Origin: Myxococcus sp. CA023
GTDB taxonomy: Bacteria > Myxococcota > Myxococcia > Myxococcales > Myxococcaceae
Assembly (NCBI RefSeq): GCF_010998615.1
Contig: NZ_JAAEAH010000027.1
Span: 1 to 64,000 of the forward strand
Length of the DNA: 64,000 nt
Reading direction: 5' to 3'
The position numbers were made by a program, and so were the translations under genes. Below, in pieces: positions 19,947-29,462 of the stretch. Below the pieces are notes generated by a model. That model searched no databases. It was not told the origin of the DNA and was given only the letters and a program-made list of their open reading frames with translations. The first letter of the stretch is position 1, and each line of letters starts with the position of its first letter.

Positions 19947-21293
19947 TCAACCGCCCGCGGGACGCATCGTGAAGGAAACGGCCTCCGTGCCGAGCATGTA
20001 CTCGTCACCGTCCGAGACCTGCTGCCGGGTGATGCGCTCGTCGTTGAACCAGGTCCCGTTCGAGGAGTTGAGGTCCTCGATGAAGACCTCGTCCCCCACT
20101 CGCGTGACGACAGCGTGCTCGCGCGAGACACGCTCTGACTTCACGACGAGGCTGCAGCGGGGGCCTCGGCCAATCGTGAAGCGCTCTGTGGAGACGGCCA
20201 CCGGCGTGCCTTGCGCCCACCGGACGAAGACCTCCAGCGGCGCGGGAGCCTTCACGATGTTGGTGGTCTCCGCCGACTGGTCCTCCAGAATCGTCGCGGC
20301 TTCGTCAGGCGGCCGAATCTTCGGCACAGGACGCGCCACCAGCGGACGTGCCGCAATCGGCGTCGCGACGGGTGCCTCTGCCTTGGCAGGCTCCGCGGGC
20401 TCATCCTCGACGCCCAGTGCCGCAAGCTCCGCGGCAATGTCGTCACTGGACACATCCCCCTTCATGCCGCTGCCCGCCGGTGCCTCGGCCTCATCGTCCG
20501 AAGCAGCTTCTTCGGACTCCGAATCGTCTGAGTCTTCGGCGGACTCCTCGTCCGAATCGTCCTCCGCGGCATCCTCATCGGACGCATCGTCTTCCGAGTC
20601 CTCATCCGACGAATCGTCGGACTCCTCGTCATCGGAGTCGTCGGAATCCTCATCGTCGGCGTCGTCAGACTCCTCGTCATCGGAGTCGTCGGACTCATCA
20701 TCGTCGGCGTCGTCCGATTGCGCGGCCAGCCCCTCCGACGGCTGCACGGATGCGTCGACTTCCGCGAGAATCTCCTGCATCCGCGCGAGCACCAGCTCAG
20801 TAGGGGGCATCTGCGCCACGGACAGAGGCACCGAGGTGACGCCACGAGGCTCCGTCGCGGGCTCCTCCGTCGCGTCGTCCGCCGAGAACGTGTCCACGGC
20901 CGGGGCAGCAGGAGCCGCTGCCGGGCCAGCCACCGCAGCCGCGGCAGACACCGATTCCTGCGTACCGGCCCCAGGACTGACGGGCGGCACAGCCGTTGCC
21001 ACCGGCTCGGCGACCGGAGGCGCGACCACGCTCGACGCCGCCACCACGGGACGCGCCGCCACGGGTGCAGCGGCCTGGACCACGGGCTCCGCACCCGTCA
21101 CGGCCCCACCGGCCACCTGCGCCTCCCCGCCCAGCGACACCACTGTGGGGGACACGTAGCCATTCTGGCGCGCGAGCTGGAACAGGGCCTGCGCCACCAG
21201 CGCATCCCGGTCCACGCCCATGTCGCGGCTCATCAATTCCAGCGCCCGCCACAGGGGCTCGGAGACTTCAATCGTCTGACGAATCCGCTTCAT
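19947..21293 (-). CDS. FHA-domain protein with RHH-like N-terminus and acidic linker
   Basis: A 448-residue protein in three parts. Residues 1-48 (MKRIRQTIEVSEPLWRALEL...) look like a ribbon-helix-helix or similar small N-terminal module. Residues ~60-190 are Ala/Pro/Val-rich. Residues 193-270 are an almost pure Asp/Ser/Glu tract. The C-terminus is a canonical FHA domain, a phosphothreonine reader, with GR at 375-376, S390 and H393 in SREH, and NSSNGTW at 409-415. It starts two bases after the stop of the thioredoxin-repeat gene (TAGTCATG) with GAGGGGG upstream, so the two are co-translated. The divergent Ser/Thr kinase at 24108 is a candidate phospho-donor. DNA binding by the N-terminus is unproven. 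Confidence 0.85.
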   Translation of the reverse strand: MKRIRQTIEVSEPLWRALELMSRDMGVDRDALVAQALFQLARQNGYVSPTVVSLGGEAQVAGGAVTGAEPVVQAAAPVAARPVVAASSVVAPPVAEPVATAVPPVSPGAGTQESVSAAAAVAGPAAAPAAPAVDTFSADDATEEPATEPRGVTSVPLSVAQMPPTELVLARMQEILAEVDASVQPSEGLAAQSDDADDDESDDSDDEESDDADDEDSDDSDDEESDDSSDEDSEDDASDEDAAEDDSDEESAEDSDDSESEEAASDDEAEAPAGSGMKGDVSSDDIAAELAALGVEDEPAEPAKAEAPVATPIAARPLVARPVPKIRPPDEAATILEDQSAETTNIVKAPAPLEVFVRWAQGTPVAVSTERFTIGRGPRCSLVVKSERVSREHAVVTRVGDEVFIEDLNSSNGTWFNDERITRQQVSDGDEYMLGTEAVSFTMRPAGG

Positions 21294-21295
21294 GA

Positions 21296-23593
21296 CTACC
21301 CCCTCAGATTGGCCTGCCACGGAGACACGTGGTTCGCGTCAGTCAGCCAGAAGAACATCGCCTGCGTCTCCGCGTACTGCTCTTCGGCAATCCCCGCCAG
21401 ATTGGGATGCAGCTCCTGGAGGGCAACCCCTTCGAAATCGAACGTTGGCAGGTCCGGGTCGATGTGACCACGGGTCCGCCGGTTGCGGCACTGCCACAGC
21501 CGCTGCGTGGCCTGTCCCGCCGCCTGACCGAAGTCGGCCGGAGGCGTCAGCGCATCCGGCATCCGAATCGCATCCTCCCCGCACGCCCACAAGAGCCAGG
21601 TCAGCGCGCTCCAGTCCCCACGGGCCGCACGGGACAAGGCCGGAATCCCCATCCCCTTCGTGGACAGTGTCTCGTCAACGTCCACCGAGTCACCATCCGC
21701 GTCCTCGACCTCCGTCTGCTCCAGCTCGACGGGCCCGTCAGGCAGCAGGGACGACACATCGGGCGGCAGCCAGGGCACGTTCGCGCCGGGCTTGAAGCGA
21801 GAGAGAATCTCCGCGCGCAGCAACTGGAGTCGAGTGGCGTACTTGCGGACCACGGCCTGCACCGCGTCCAGTTCCTTCGTGGGCCCGTCGGGGACCTCAT
21901 CGAACGTGCAGTGCGAGGGCTCACGTCCCGGCCAGAACTCGAAGCGCGGGAACAGCACCCGCCCGTAAGCCGAGAGGAACTTCCACGAATCCGGCTCCGA
22001 CGGTGCCAGCGCCTCCGCGTCCTTCTGCATCTGCTCGCCCAACCCCAGGTTCGCCAGGATGAGGCTCCGGGTGAACAGGTACGCCGAGCGCTCCGGCGCG
22101 AGCAGCATCGCGGCCAGGATGAAGTCCAACGCCGCCCGGGGCCGGTCCTGCTGGTCGTGGAGCACCGCAAAGCCCCGGAACAAGGTCGCGGGCTCCGCGC
22201 CCCGCACCAGCGCATCCGCCAGCGCCGCCCGCTCATCCGCCGCGCTGTTCATCACGCCCTCGGCGTGCTCGCGCGCGCTCGACTCCGAACGCGGCAGGGT
22301 GAGTGCCTCCAACCACGCCTTCAACGGCGCCACATCCAACGACACCGCGCTGGCACGCGCCATGGCCAGGAGCGCCTCCCGGTAGCGGCGCTCGGCTCGC
22401 GCCTGCTCGGCGAACTCGCGCCAGGCATCCGCCGTCCTCGGCAGGTTCGTGAACACTTCGGAGGAATCAAGCGCCTCATGGTCCTGGGCCACGCCCAGGT
22501 CCCTCAAGGCCACGACCTTCCGGTCCGCGTCCAGCAGCTTCCACGTACCGCACGCGAAGTCGTCCGCCATCTCCCCCTCGTCGAACTCCACGCGAGGGTC
22601 GGCGTACTCGCCCTCCGCGAACGAGTGGTAGCGCCCATGGCGGCTGCCCTCCTGGAACTCCGCCTCCCAGACGAGGTCACCATCCCGGTCCCAGAACCGG
22701 CACAGGCCGTGTCGCTCCCCTGCCGCGTTGAGCGACACGGACGCCCACTGGTCCTGGTCCTCGCGGTACTCAACCTTCTCGGGGAGGTTCGCGGGCCGCG
22801 TGGGGTACGGCGCTCCGGTGGAGGGCACCACGCGTTCGCCGGCGCCGTTGTAGTGCAGCACCTGCGTCACGCGGCCGTTCGCGTAGACCATCACCGTGCG
22901 GCGGACCTTCTCGCTGACGCCGTTCTCATGCATCCGCTCGGTGGTGAATTGGTCGGACGCGTACCAGGTGCGCGGGCCGTGCAGGTTGCCCTCCTCGAAC
23001 GCGCCATCCTGGGACACCTCCCCGCTCTCGTGGAAGCGCTTGAAGGGGCCGTGGGGCTTGCCGTGGACGAAGATGCACTCGTTGCAGAGGGTTCCATCGG
23101 CGCGCCAGTACTTCCAGGGGCCGTGCTTCTCACCCTCCTCGTCGGTGTCGCCGAAGCACCACTCCTCGTCTCCGGCATCCCATTCCGCGTGGGGCGGGAT
23201 GCCAGGCGGCGGCGTCCCCTCCTCCGTCAGCTTGCGGTTCGCCGCCCGCTGCTGCTCGACGGCCAGGTCCACGGAGTCCAGCTTGCTCAGCCAGGTCGCG
23301 AACGCCGAGGCCGACATCGCGCCCGAGGCGCGCCGGACCTCGACGCCATCCTTGAAGGCCACCAGCGTGGGAATGGAGCGAATCTCCATCTGGCCGGAGA
23401 CCTCTTCCTGCGCCTCCGTATCGAGCTTGCCGAAGGTGATGTTCGGGAACTCCTTCGCGGCGGCCTCGAAGGTCGGCGCGAAGCCGCGGCAGGGACCACA
23501 CCACTCCGCCCAGAAGTCCACCACGCACACCCCTGCCTCCTGGGTGATGCGCTCGAAGTTCTCCTGGGTCAACTCAACGGTCTGTCCTGCCAC
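21296..23593 (-). CDS. Thioredoxin-domain protein with YwqK/MORN-like repeats
   Basis: A 765-residue protein beginning with a complete thioredoxin fold (residues 1-107): WCGPC at 31-35 and the cis-proline loop SIPTL at 73-77. After a linker, residues ~150-345 hold repeats of the type GxxHGPWKYW, GKPHGPFKRF and GNLHGPRTWY, characteristic of MORN-variant (YwqK antitoxin-like) repeats. The remaining ~400 residues are helical with no family I recognise. No signal peptide is present, so it is cytosolic. The GTG start at 23593 has AAGGGAG five bases upstream. It is the promoter-proximal gene of a two-gene unit with the FHA protein. A cytosolic thioredoxin that presents a repeat surface could act as a redox-dependent scaffold; that is inference. 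Confidence 0.85.
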   Translation of the reverse strand: MAGQTVELTQENFERITQEAGVCVVDFWAEWCGPCRGFAPTFEAAAKEFPNITFGKLDTEAQEEVSGQMEIRSIPTLVAFKDGVEVRRASGAMSASAFATWLSKLDSVDLAVEQQRAANRKLTEEGTPPPGIPPHAEWDAGDEEWCFGDTDEEGEKHGPWKYWRADGTLCNECIFVHGKPHGPFKRFHESGEVSQDGAFEEGNLHGPRTWYASDQFTTERMHENGVSEKVRRTVMVYANGRVTQVLHYNGAGERVVPSTGAPYPTRPANLPEKVEYREDQDQWASVSLNAAGERHGLCRFWDRDGDLVWEAEFQEGSRHGRYHSFAEGEYADPRVEFDEGEMADDFACGTWKLLDADRKVVALRDLGVAQDHEALDSSEVFTNLPRTADAWREFAEQARAERRYREALLAMARASAVSLDVAPLKAWLEALTLPRSESSAREHAEGVMNSAADERAALADALVRGAEPATLFRGFAVLHDQQDRPRAALDFILAAMLLAPERSAYLFTRSLILANLGLGEQMQKDAEALAPSEPDSWKFLSAYGRVLFPRFEFWPGREPSHCTFDEVPDGPTKELDAVQAVVRKYATRLQLLRAEILSRFKPGANVPWLPPDVSSLLPDGPVELEQTEVEDADGDSVDVDETLSTKGMGIPALSRAARGDWSALTWLLWACGEDAIRMPDALTPPADFGQAAGQATQRLWQCRNRRTRGHIDPDLPTFDFEGVALQELHPNLAGIAEEQYAETQAMFFWLTDANHVSPWQANLRG

Positions 23594-23820
23594 GGCGACT
23601 CCCTTGCGAGATGCGTGGGACGATAGAAATGAGCGAGGGCCTTCACGTCAACGGTGCAGTTCACGAACGGCACACGGGACGCTCGAACACCGCCCAGCTC
23701 GGGAATCCACACGCGAATCCCGTCTCAGAAAGCGAAAAAGCCCAAACCTTGAGAAGAACGTGCCCACGAAATACGGCGTGCGCCGCTCGGAGCGCGGGAC
23801 ACCGCCAGTAGACTCCGTGA

Positions 23821-23961
23821 ATGCAAGCCGCCGACGACGAGCCCTACGCCCTCTTCCGGCGTACGCCCCAGGGGCTCACGACGGAGGTCGTCGGGAAGAT
23901 GCTGCGCCCCTGGCTCGATGGGTCCGTCCCACCTGGGAGAGGTCACCACGACCCCGGGTGA
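23821..23961 (+). pseudogene. 46-codon ORF, probable truncated gene remnant
   Basis: An ATG at 23821 opens a 46-codon frame (MQAADDEPYALFRRTPQGLT...). The first ~34 codons have strongly G/C-biased third positions, as real genes here do, and the bias then fades before TGA. This looks like the 5' end of a gene whose remainder was deleted. No Shine-Dalgarno sequence is obvious and no family was recognised. The rest of the 514-bp gap between the thioredoxin gene and the kinase is unusually A/T-rich near 23985-24010 and otherwise featureless. Confidence 0.3.
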
Positions 23962-24092
23962 AACAGCCCCGCGAAACTCCTGAAACAATTACAATACCAG
24001 CAGGTCGCTGAGCGAAGGGCCTTCCGCGAATTCAACGGCGACTGCATCCGTCATCGGGAGGATCGTCGCCAACGTTCTTCATCAGGCTCGGG

Positions 24093-24098
24093 TATACA
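24093..24098 (+). promoter_or_regulatory. Candidate -10 element (TATACA) for the kinase gene
   Basis: TATACA stands out in this GC-rich DNA ten bases before the kinase ATG at 24108. Transcription would then start about three bases before the ATG. The kinase has no Shine-Dalgarno sequence, so a leaderless mRNA is possible. No good -35 is visible. Confidence 0.3.
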
Positions 24099-24107
24099 CG
24101 TTGCGTC

Positions 24108-25598
<1,491 letters not shown>

Positions 25599-25613
25599 TC
25601 CCTCTCAAGGAAA

Positions 25614-27188
25614 TCAGAACCACAACTCCTCGACCTCTCCCGGCGTGAAGCCCGGCTCCTGGAAGTAGACGCGCCCCTGCGAATTGAGCGCCTTGTGAAG
25701 GAACTCCGTCAGCGAGGCGGCGACGCACACGCCGGTCCGCGACTGAGCGCTTTCCACCCAGTAGAGCGGGAGCTTCCCAGGCTGCTGTGAGTTGAAACGG
25801 TAGGCCAGGAAGCCGTGTTCGCCCACATCACAGAAGCGCGTCCAGCCGTGTGGGTAGCCGCTGGATTGCGGATCTGCCAGACGGGTCTTGTTCCAGCGCG
25901 TCCCGTCGTGGAACTCCAGCGCCCCCGACGCCCGGATGCGGTACACGGCCGCATCCCCCTGGCCGAAGAGCGACGCGCCGTCGCATGCGGCGTAGAACTG
26001 GCTGATGTCCGCCGGGATTCCACATTCCCCCCACAGGTCGCGCCACTTGCTGTGACGAGCCTCCGAGAGGGCCTCGGCCATGCGGTGCTCATCCTTGATG
26101 CGCCGGAGCATCGCATCCAGCCCCAGGTCCTCGTGGACCACCCAGCCCGGCACCGGCCGCAGCGCCAGCGTCTCCGCGGACTGGAGCGTCCCCATGAAGC
26201 CCGCCGTCAGGGCCATCCGTGCCTTCACCATCCCTGAATCGGTGGCCACCGCGAGCAGGAGCGACACCCGGGACAGCCCGGTGGGCAATCTGTCACTGGA
26301 AAGGGTGTCGCCCTTCTCCGAGGCGTCGGGCTTGCCCAGCGCCTGGGCCTCCAGCATCGGATTGGGAAAGTCATATTCGCCCGTCAATTGATTGCGAAGG
26401 AAGGGGAACAGCTTGCCAATCCAGCCATTGAAGGTATCGCTGCCATAGGCGTGGTGCAGTTTGTAGATGGCTTGCCAGAACTTGCGGTCCTCCCGTCCCT
26501 CCGAAGCCCGGATGAACTGGTCGCACAGCGGCAGCAGGTGCCGGGCCCAGGTTTCCATGCCGTACCGCGGAAGCTGTCCTACCTTGTCCCGCAGCTTGCG
26601 CCAGTCCTCCGGTGAGCCCTCGAGCGTGATGGTGGGAATGCCGCAGATGCACATCACCACGTAGTCGAAGTACTCCCGCATCGCATCCATCAGCACGATT
26701 TGACTGACCACGCGCTCCACCGGCCCCGTCGTGGAGAAGTCGCACACCATCAGGTCGTGCAGCGCGGGCGAGTGCCCTTGAATCATCCCGGAGAAGTCGT
26801 CCACGACGCCGGGCCAGAAATCATCCGATGCAAGGTCCGTCTGGGACGCGTCGCGTGTCACCACCAACTGCTTGCGCCCCTGGTGACGTACCAGGTCGAA
26901 TCGCAGCGCCTCCGCGTTGCGGGTGATGTGCAGGGCCAGCCCCTGGGCGATGGTGATCCAGAGGATGTCCGGAGACAGCACCAATGGGCGGTGCCCGCTG
27001 AAGGCCAGATGCACCGCGGAGAGCAATGGATGGGTCGCCTCGGGACGCACGAACCGCGCCTCGCGATGGGAGGCCCCGAGCACCTTGGCGTCCAACCGCC
27101 CACTCAGGGCTTCGGTGAGTCCGACCTCTTCCAAGGGCAGGACGGCGGGCTTCACGGCATCGACGGCGAACGTCACGCGATGGGGCAT
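25614..27188 (-). CDS. DUF4419 protein with SMI1/KNR4-like C-terminus
   Basis: A 524-residue protein of unknown function. Residues ~45-300 match the DUF4419 pattern (THPLLSAVHLAFSGHRPLVL, then PDILWITIAQGLALHI), a domain found in bacteria and fungi without assigned activity. The C-terminal third (VPGWVVHEDLGL ... FYAACDGASLFG ... FLAYRF) resembles the SMI1/KNR4 fold used by immunity proteins of polymorphic toxins. The ATG at 27188 is chosen because the conserved sequence starts soon after; no clear ribosome site is visible, and the open frame extends to 27302. It converges on the kinase with only 15 bp between stops. Confidence 0.72.
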   Translation of the reverse strand: MPHRVTFAVDAVKPAVLPLEEVGLTEALSGRLDAKVLGASHREARFVRPEATHPLLSAVHLAFSGHRPLVLSPDILWITIAQGLALHITRNAEALRFDLVRHQGRKQLVVTRDASQTDLASDDFWPGVVDDFSGMIQGHSPALHDLMVCDFSTTGPVERVVSQIVLMDAMREYFDYVVMCICGIPTITLEGSPEDWRKLRDKVGQLPRYGMETWARHLLPLCDQFIRASEGREDRKFWQAIYKLHHAYGSDTFNGWIGKLFPFLRNQLTGEYDFPNPMLEAQALGKPDASEKGDTLSSDRLPTGLSRVSLLLAVATDSGMVKARMALTAGFMGTLQSAETLALRPVPGWVVHEDLGLDAMLRRIKDEHRMAEALSEARHSKWRDLWGECGIPADISQFYAACDGASLFGQGDAAVYRIRASGALEFHDGTRWNKTRLADPQSSGYPHGWTRFCDVGEHGFLAYRFNSQQPGKLPLYWVESAQSRTGVCVAASLTEFLHKALNSQGRVYFQEPGFTPGEVEELWF

Positions 27189-27387
27189 GCACGCATTACA
27201 TCGCGCGTGCTCGGATGGCGGCAAGCACCCCATCGAGCGTGAAGGCAGACAGCGCTCCGGCTGGAAATCTCCAGCGGCGCGCGGGGACTGCCCCCGCACC
27301 ACAACGGGGCACGGCGACGACAGATCGATGCGCTAATGTCTCGCAGCCATGGCATCTGCGACACCGCGTCCATCAACTGAGGGGTTC

Positions 27388-29289
27388 ATGCTCCGTTCAA
27401 GAAGGTTGTCTCACTCCATCCTGCTTCTACTTCCGCTGCTGCTGGCCCTGACCCAGACGGCCTGCGGCGGCGACACGCCCGAGCCCCGTCAGGATGCAGG
27501 CATCCAGACGCCCGACGCAGGCAGGGACGACGCGGGGACGGGCGACGCGGGCACCGATGACGCGGGTACGGACGACGCGGGCACTGAGCCGGATGACGCG
27601 GGCACCGATGACGCAGGCACGGAGCCGGACGACGCGGGCACGGAGCCAGACGACGCGGGCACGGGCGAGGAGGACGGAGGCTCGGGCCCGATGGACGGAG
27701 GCAGCGGAGACGCGGGCACGGAGCCGGACGACGCGGGCACCGATGACGCGGGCACGGAGCCGGACGACGCGGGCACCGATGACGCGGGCACGGAGCCGGA
27801 CGACGCGGGCACGGGTGAGGAGGACGGAGGCTCGGGCCCGACGGACGGGGGCACCGGAGACGGAGGCACGGAGCCACCGGAGTGCCCATTCGGGCCCCCG
27901 GATGGCGGTGTCTCGAACCCCGGCGACCCGACCGTCGTCCAGGACCCGACCGCGGACATCCTGGACCGGCTGCGGGCCATTCCCGGCCTCACCGTCGCGG
28001 AGAACCCCAACGGCGTCACGGTCCCCGCGGGTCACCGCTTCTTTGTCATGGAGTACGACCAGCCCGCCGACCACGCGCGCCCCGAGTGCCAGCGCTTCAA
28101 GCAGCGATTGGTCCTGCTGCACCGTTCGGTCACTGCGCCCGTGGTCTTCTACACAAGCGGCTACTACGTGTCCCTGAGCGCGGGCCGCCGCGAGCTGACG
28201 ACGTTGCTGGCCGCGAACCAGCTCTCCATCGAGCACCGCTTCTTCCTGCCCAGCCGTCCGGAGCCCGCGGACTGGAGCCAGCTCACCATCAAGCAGTCGG
28301 CGGACGACTTCCACCGGGTCGCCCAGGCGATCAAGCAAATCTATTCCGCGTCCTGGGTGTCCACGGGCGTCAGCAAGGGTGGAGAGACCATGGTGTTCTA
28401 CCGCCGGTTCCACCCGGAGGATGTGGACGCGACGGTGGCCTATGTGGCGCCGCTCGTGCTCGGCGAAGATGAGCGCTTCCCCGCCTTCCAGGCCACTGTG
28501 GGAGGCCCGGAGTTGGAGTGGTGCCGCGAGCAAATCCACACCTTCCAGCGCGCCGTGCTGAACCGCCGCCAGGAGATGGTGGCGCTGCTGCGCGCCTATG
28601 CCGTGAACCAGGGCCTCACCTACAACCAGCTTGGCTTCGAGCGGGCCCTGGAGCACGCCGTCATCGAGACGTACTTCGCCTTCTGGCAGTACTCCATCCC
28701 CCAGTACTGCGACGCGTTCCCCGATGACACGGCGTCGAGTGAATACATGCTGGACATCATTGACTGGGCGGTGGGCCTTGCCACGTTCTCCGACAACAGC
28801 AGCTCCGGCATCGCTCCGTACTACCCCTACTACTACCAGGCGGGTCTGGAGTTGGGCTGGCCCAAGCCCTACGAGGCGCACCTGGGCAGCCTCATCCAGC
28901 ACCCCGGAACGAACATCGCGCCGGTGTACTCGACGCCCGGCGTGCCGGTCGTGTTCCGGCCCCAGGCCATGCAGGACATCGAGGACTGGCTCGTGACGCA
29001 TGGCCAGCGGGTGATGTTCATCTATGGCGACCTGGACCCGTGGACGGCGGCGGCGTTCCCGCTCGGCAACGCTCAGGACTCCTTCGTGTTCACCGTTCCG
29101 GGCGGCAACCACGGAAGCACCATCAACCAGCTCCCCACCACCCTTCGGGTCCAGGCCCAGGACATCGTGCGGCGCTGGGCAGGCGTCCCGTCACTGAAGC
29201 ACGCCCCGGTGCCACACCCGGAGGCCGACACCGTCGAGTTCGGCCCGCACCTGCCGCCCCGGCTGCTGCAACCGCCCCCGGCCCCGTAG
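27388..29289 (+). CDS. S37-family (PS-10 type) tripeptidyl-aminopeptidase lipoprotein
   Basis: A 633-residue secreted serine peptidase resembling the Streptomyces tripeptidyl aminopeptidase group. The N-terminus is a lipoprotein signal with the box TQTAC. Residues ~40-165 are a low-complexity tether built of repeated DAGT/EPDD units. The alpha/beta-hydrolase domain follows: nucleophile Ser329 in GVSKGG, Asp548 or Asp550 in YGDLDPW, and His575 in GGNHGST. GAGGGG precedes the ATG at 27388. The protein is probably tethered to the outer membrane with the catalytic domain held away by the acidic tether, and would remove N-terminal tripeptides during protein scavenging. The family call rests on motif order and could be S28 instead. 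Confidence 0.82.
   Translation: MLRSRRLSHSILLLLPLLLALTQTACGGDTPEPRQDAGIQTPDAGRDDAGTGDAGTDDAGTDDAGTEPDDAGTDDAGTEPDDAGTEPDDAGTGEEDGGSGPMDGGSGDAGTEPDDAGTDDAGTEPDDAGTDDAGTEPDDAGTGEEDGGSGPTDGGTGDGGTEPPECPFGPPDGGVSNPGDPTVVQDPTADILDRLRAIPGLTVAENPNGVTVPAGHRFFVMEYDQPADHARPECQRFKQRLVLLHRSVTAPVVFYTSGYYVSLSAGRRELTTLLAANQLSIEHRFFLPSRPEPADWSQLTIKQSADDFHRVAQAIKQIYSASWVSTGVSKGGETMVFYRRFHPEDVDATVAYVAPLVLGEDERFPAFQATVGGPELEWCREQIHTFQRAVLNRRQEMVALLRAYAVNQGLTYNQLGFERALEHAVIETYFAFWQYSIPQYCDAFPDDTASSEYMLDIIDWAVGLATFSDNSSSGIAPYYPYYYQAGLELGWPKPYEAHLGSLIQHPGTNIAPVYSTPGVPVVFRPQAMQDIEDWLVTHGQRVMFIYGDLDPWTAAAFPLGNAQDSFVFTVPGGNHGSTINQLPTTLRVQAQDIVRRWAGVPSLKHAPVPHPEADTVEFGPHLPPRLLQPPPAP
27514..27870 (+). repeat. In-frame tandem repeats coding DAGT / EPDDAGT
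   Basis: About 360 bp of degenerate tandem units of 12-36 bp (GACGCGGGCACC and GAGCCGGACGACGCGGGC variants) encode the acidic tether of the peptidase. A longer block recurs: the stretch ending EEDGGSGPMDGGSGDAGT has a second copy ending EEDGGSGPTDGGTGDGGT. Such arrays expand and contract by slippage. They also generate long spurious frames on the opposite strand. Confidence 0.9.
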
Positions 29290-29304
29290 CCCGCGGCGAA
29301 CGCC

Positions 29305-29332
29305 GCTCACCGGAGAAGCCGTTCCGGTGAGC
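29305..29332 (+). terminator. Hairpin terminator after the peptidase
   Basis: A perfect ten-base stem (GCTCACCGGA with TCCGGTGAGC) and an eight-base loop begin 16 bases after the peptidase stop. There is no U-tract, but the stem is strong and well placed. Confidence 0.6.
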
Positions 29333-29364
29333 TGACGTGTCATCCCTCCAGCTGACGCGTCAGC
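29331..29364. promoter_or_regulatory. Two tandem operator-like boxes upstream of the phosphagen kinase
   Basis: GCTGACGCGTCAGC at 29351-29364 is a perfect 14-bp palindrome. GCTGACGTGTCA at 29331-29342 is a near copy, starting exactly 20 bp earlier, about two helical turns. They lie 70-100 bp upstream of a sigma54-like promoter, the usual position for an enhancer-binding protein. Confidence 0.55.
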
Positions 29365-29432
29365 GCCGCGTGATACACGGCGACCCGCGCGCCAAACATC
29401 GAAAATCACATACATTTGAGCAGCAACCACCG

Positions 29433-29448
29433 TGGCATGTGTCGTGCT
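29433..29448 (+). promoter_or_regulatory. Candidate sigma54 (-24/-12) promoter
   Basis: TGGCATGTGTCGTGCT matches the sigma54 consensus TGGCAYRN4TTGCW at every defined position except one (G for T in the -12 element). The predicted transcription start is about 29459, only a few bases before the proposed kinase ATG at 29463, so the transcript would be nearly leaderless or the true start is further in. Confidence 0.5.
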
Positions 29449-29462
29449 CAGGCCGCGGAGCG

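Noticed and set aside
20500-20720. Repetitive TCGTC/GACGA DNA, possible tandem array or CRISPR
   Set aside because: It is the coding sequence of the Asp/Ser linker of the FHA protein; units are irregular and have no spacers.
27489-28019. Pro/Ser/Val-rich minus-strand frame in the repeat region
   Set aside because: Product of the in-frame DAGT repeats on the other strand.
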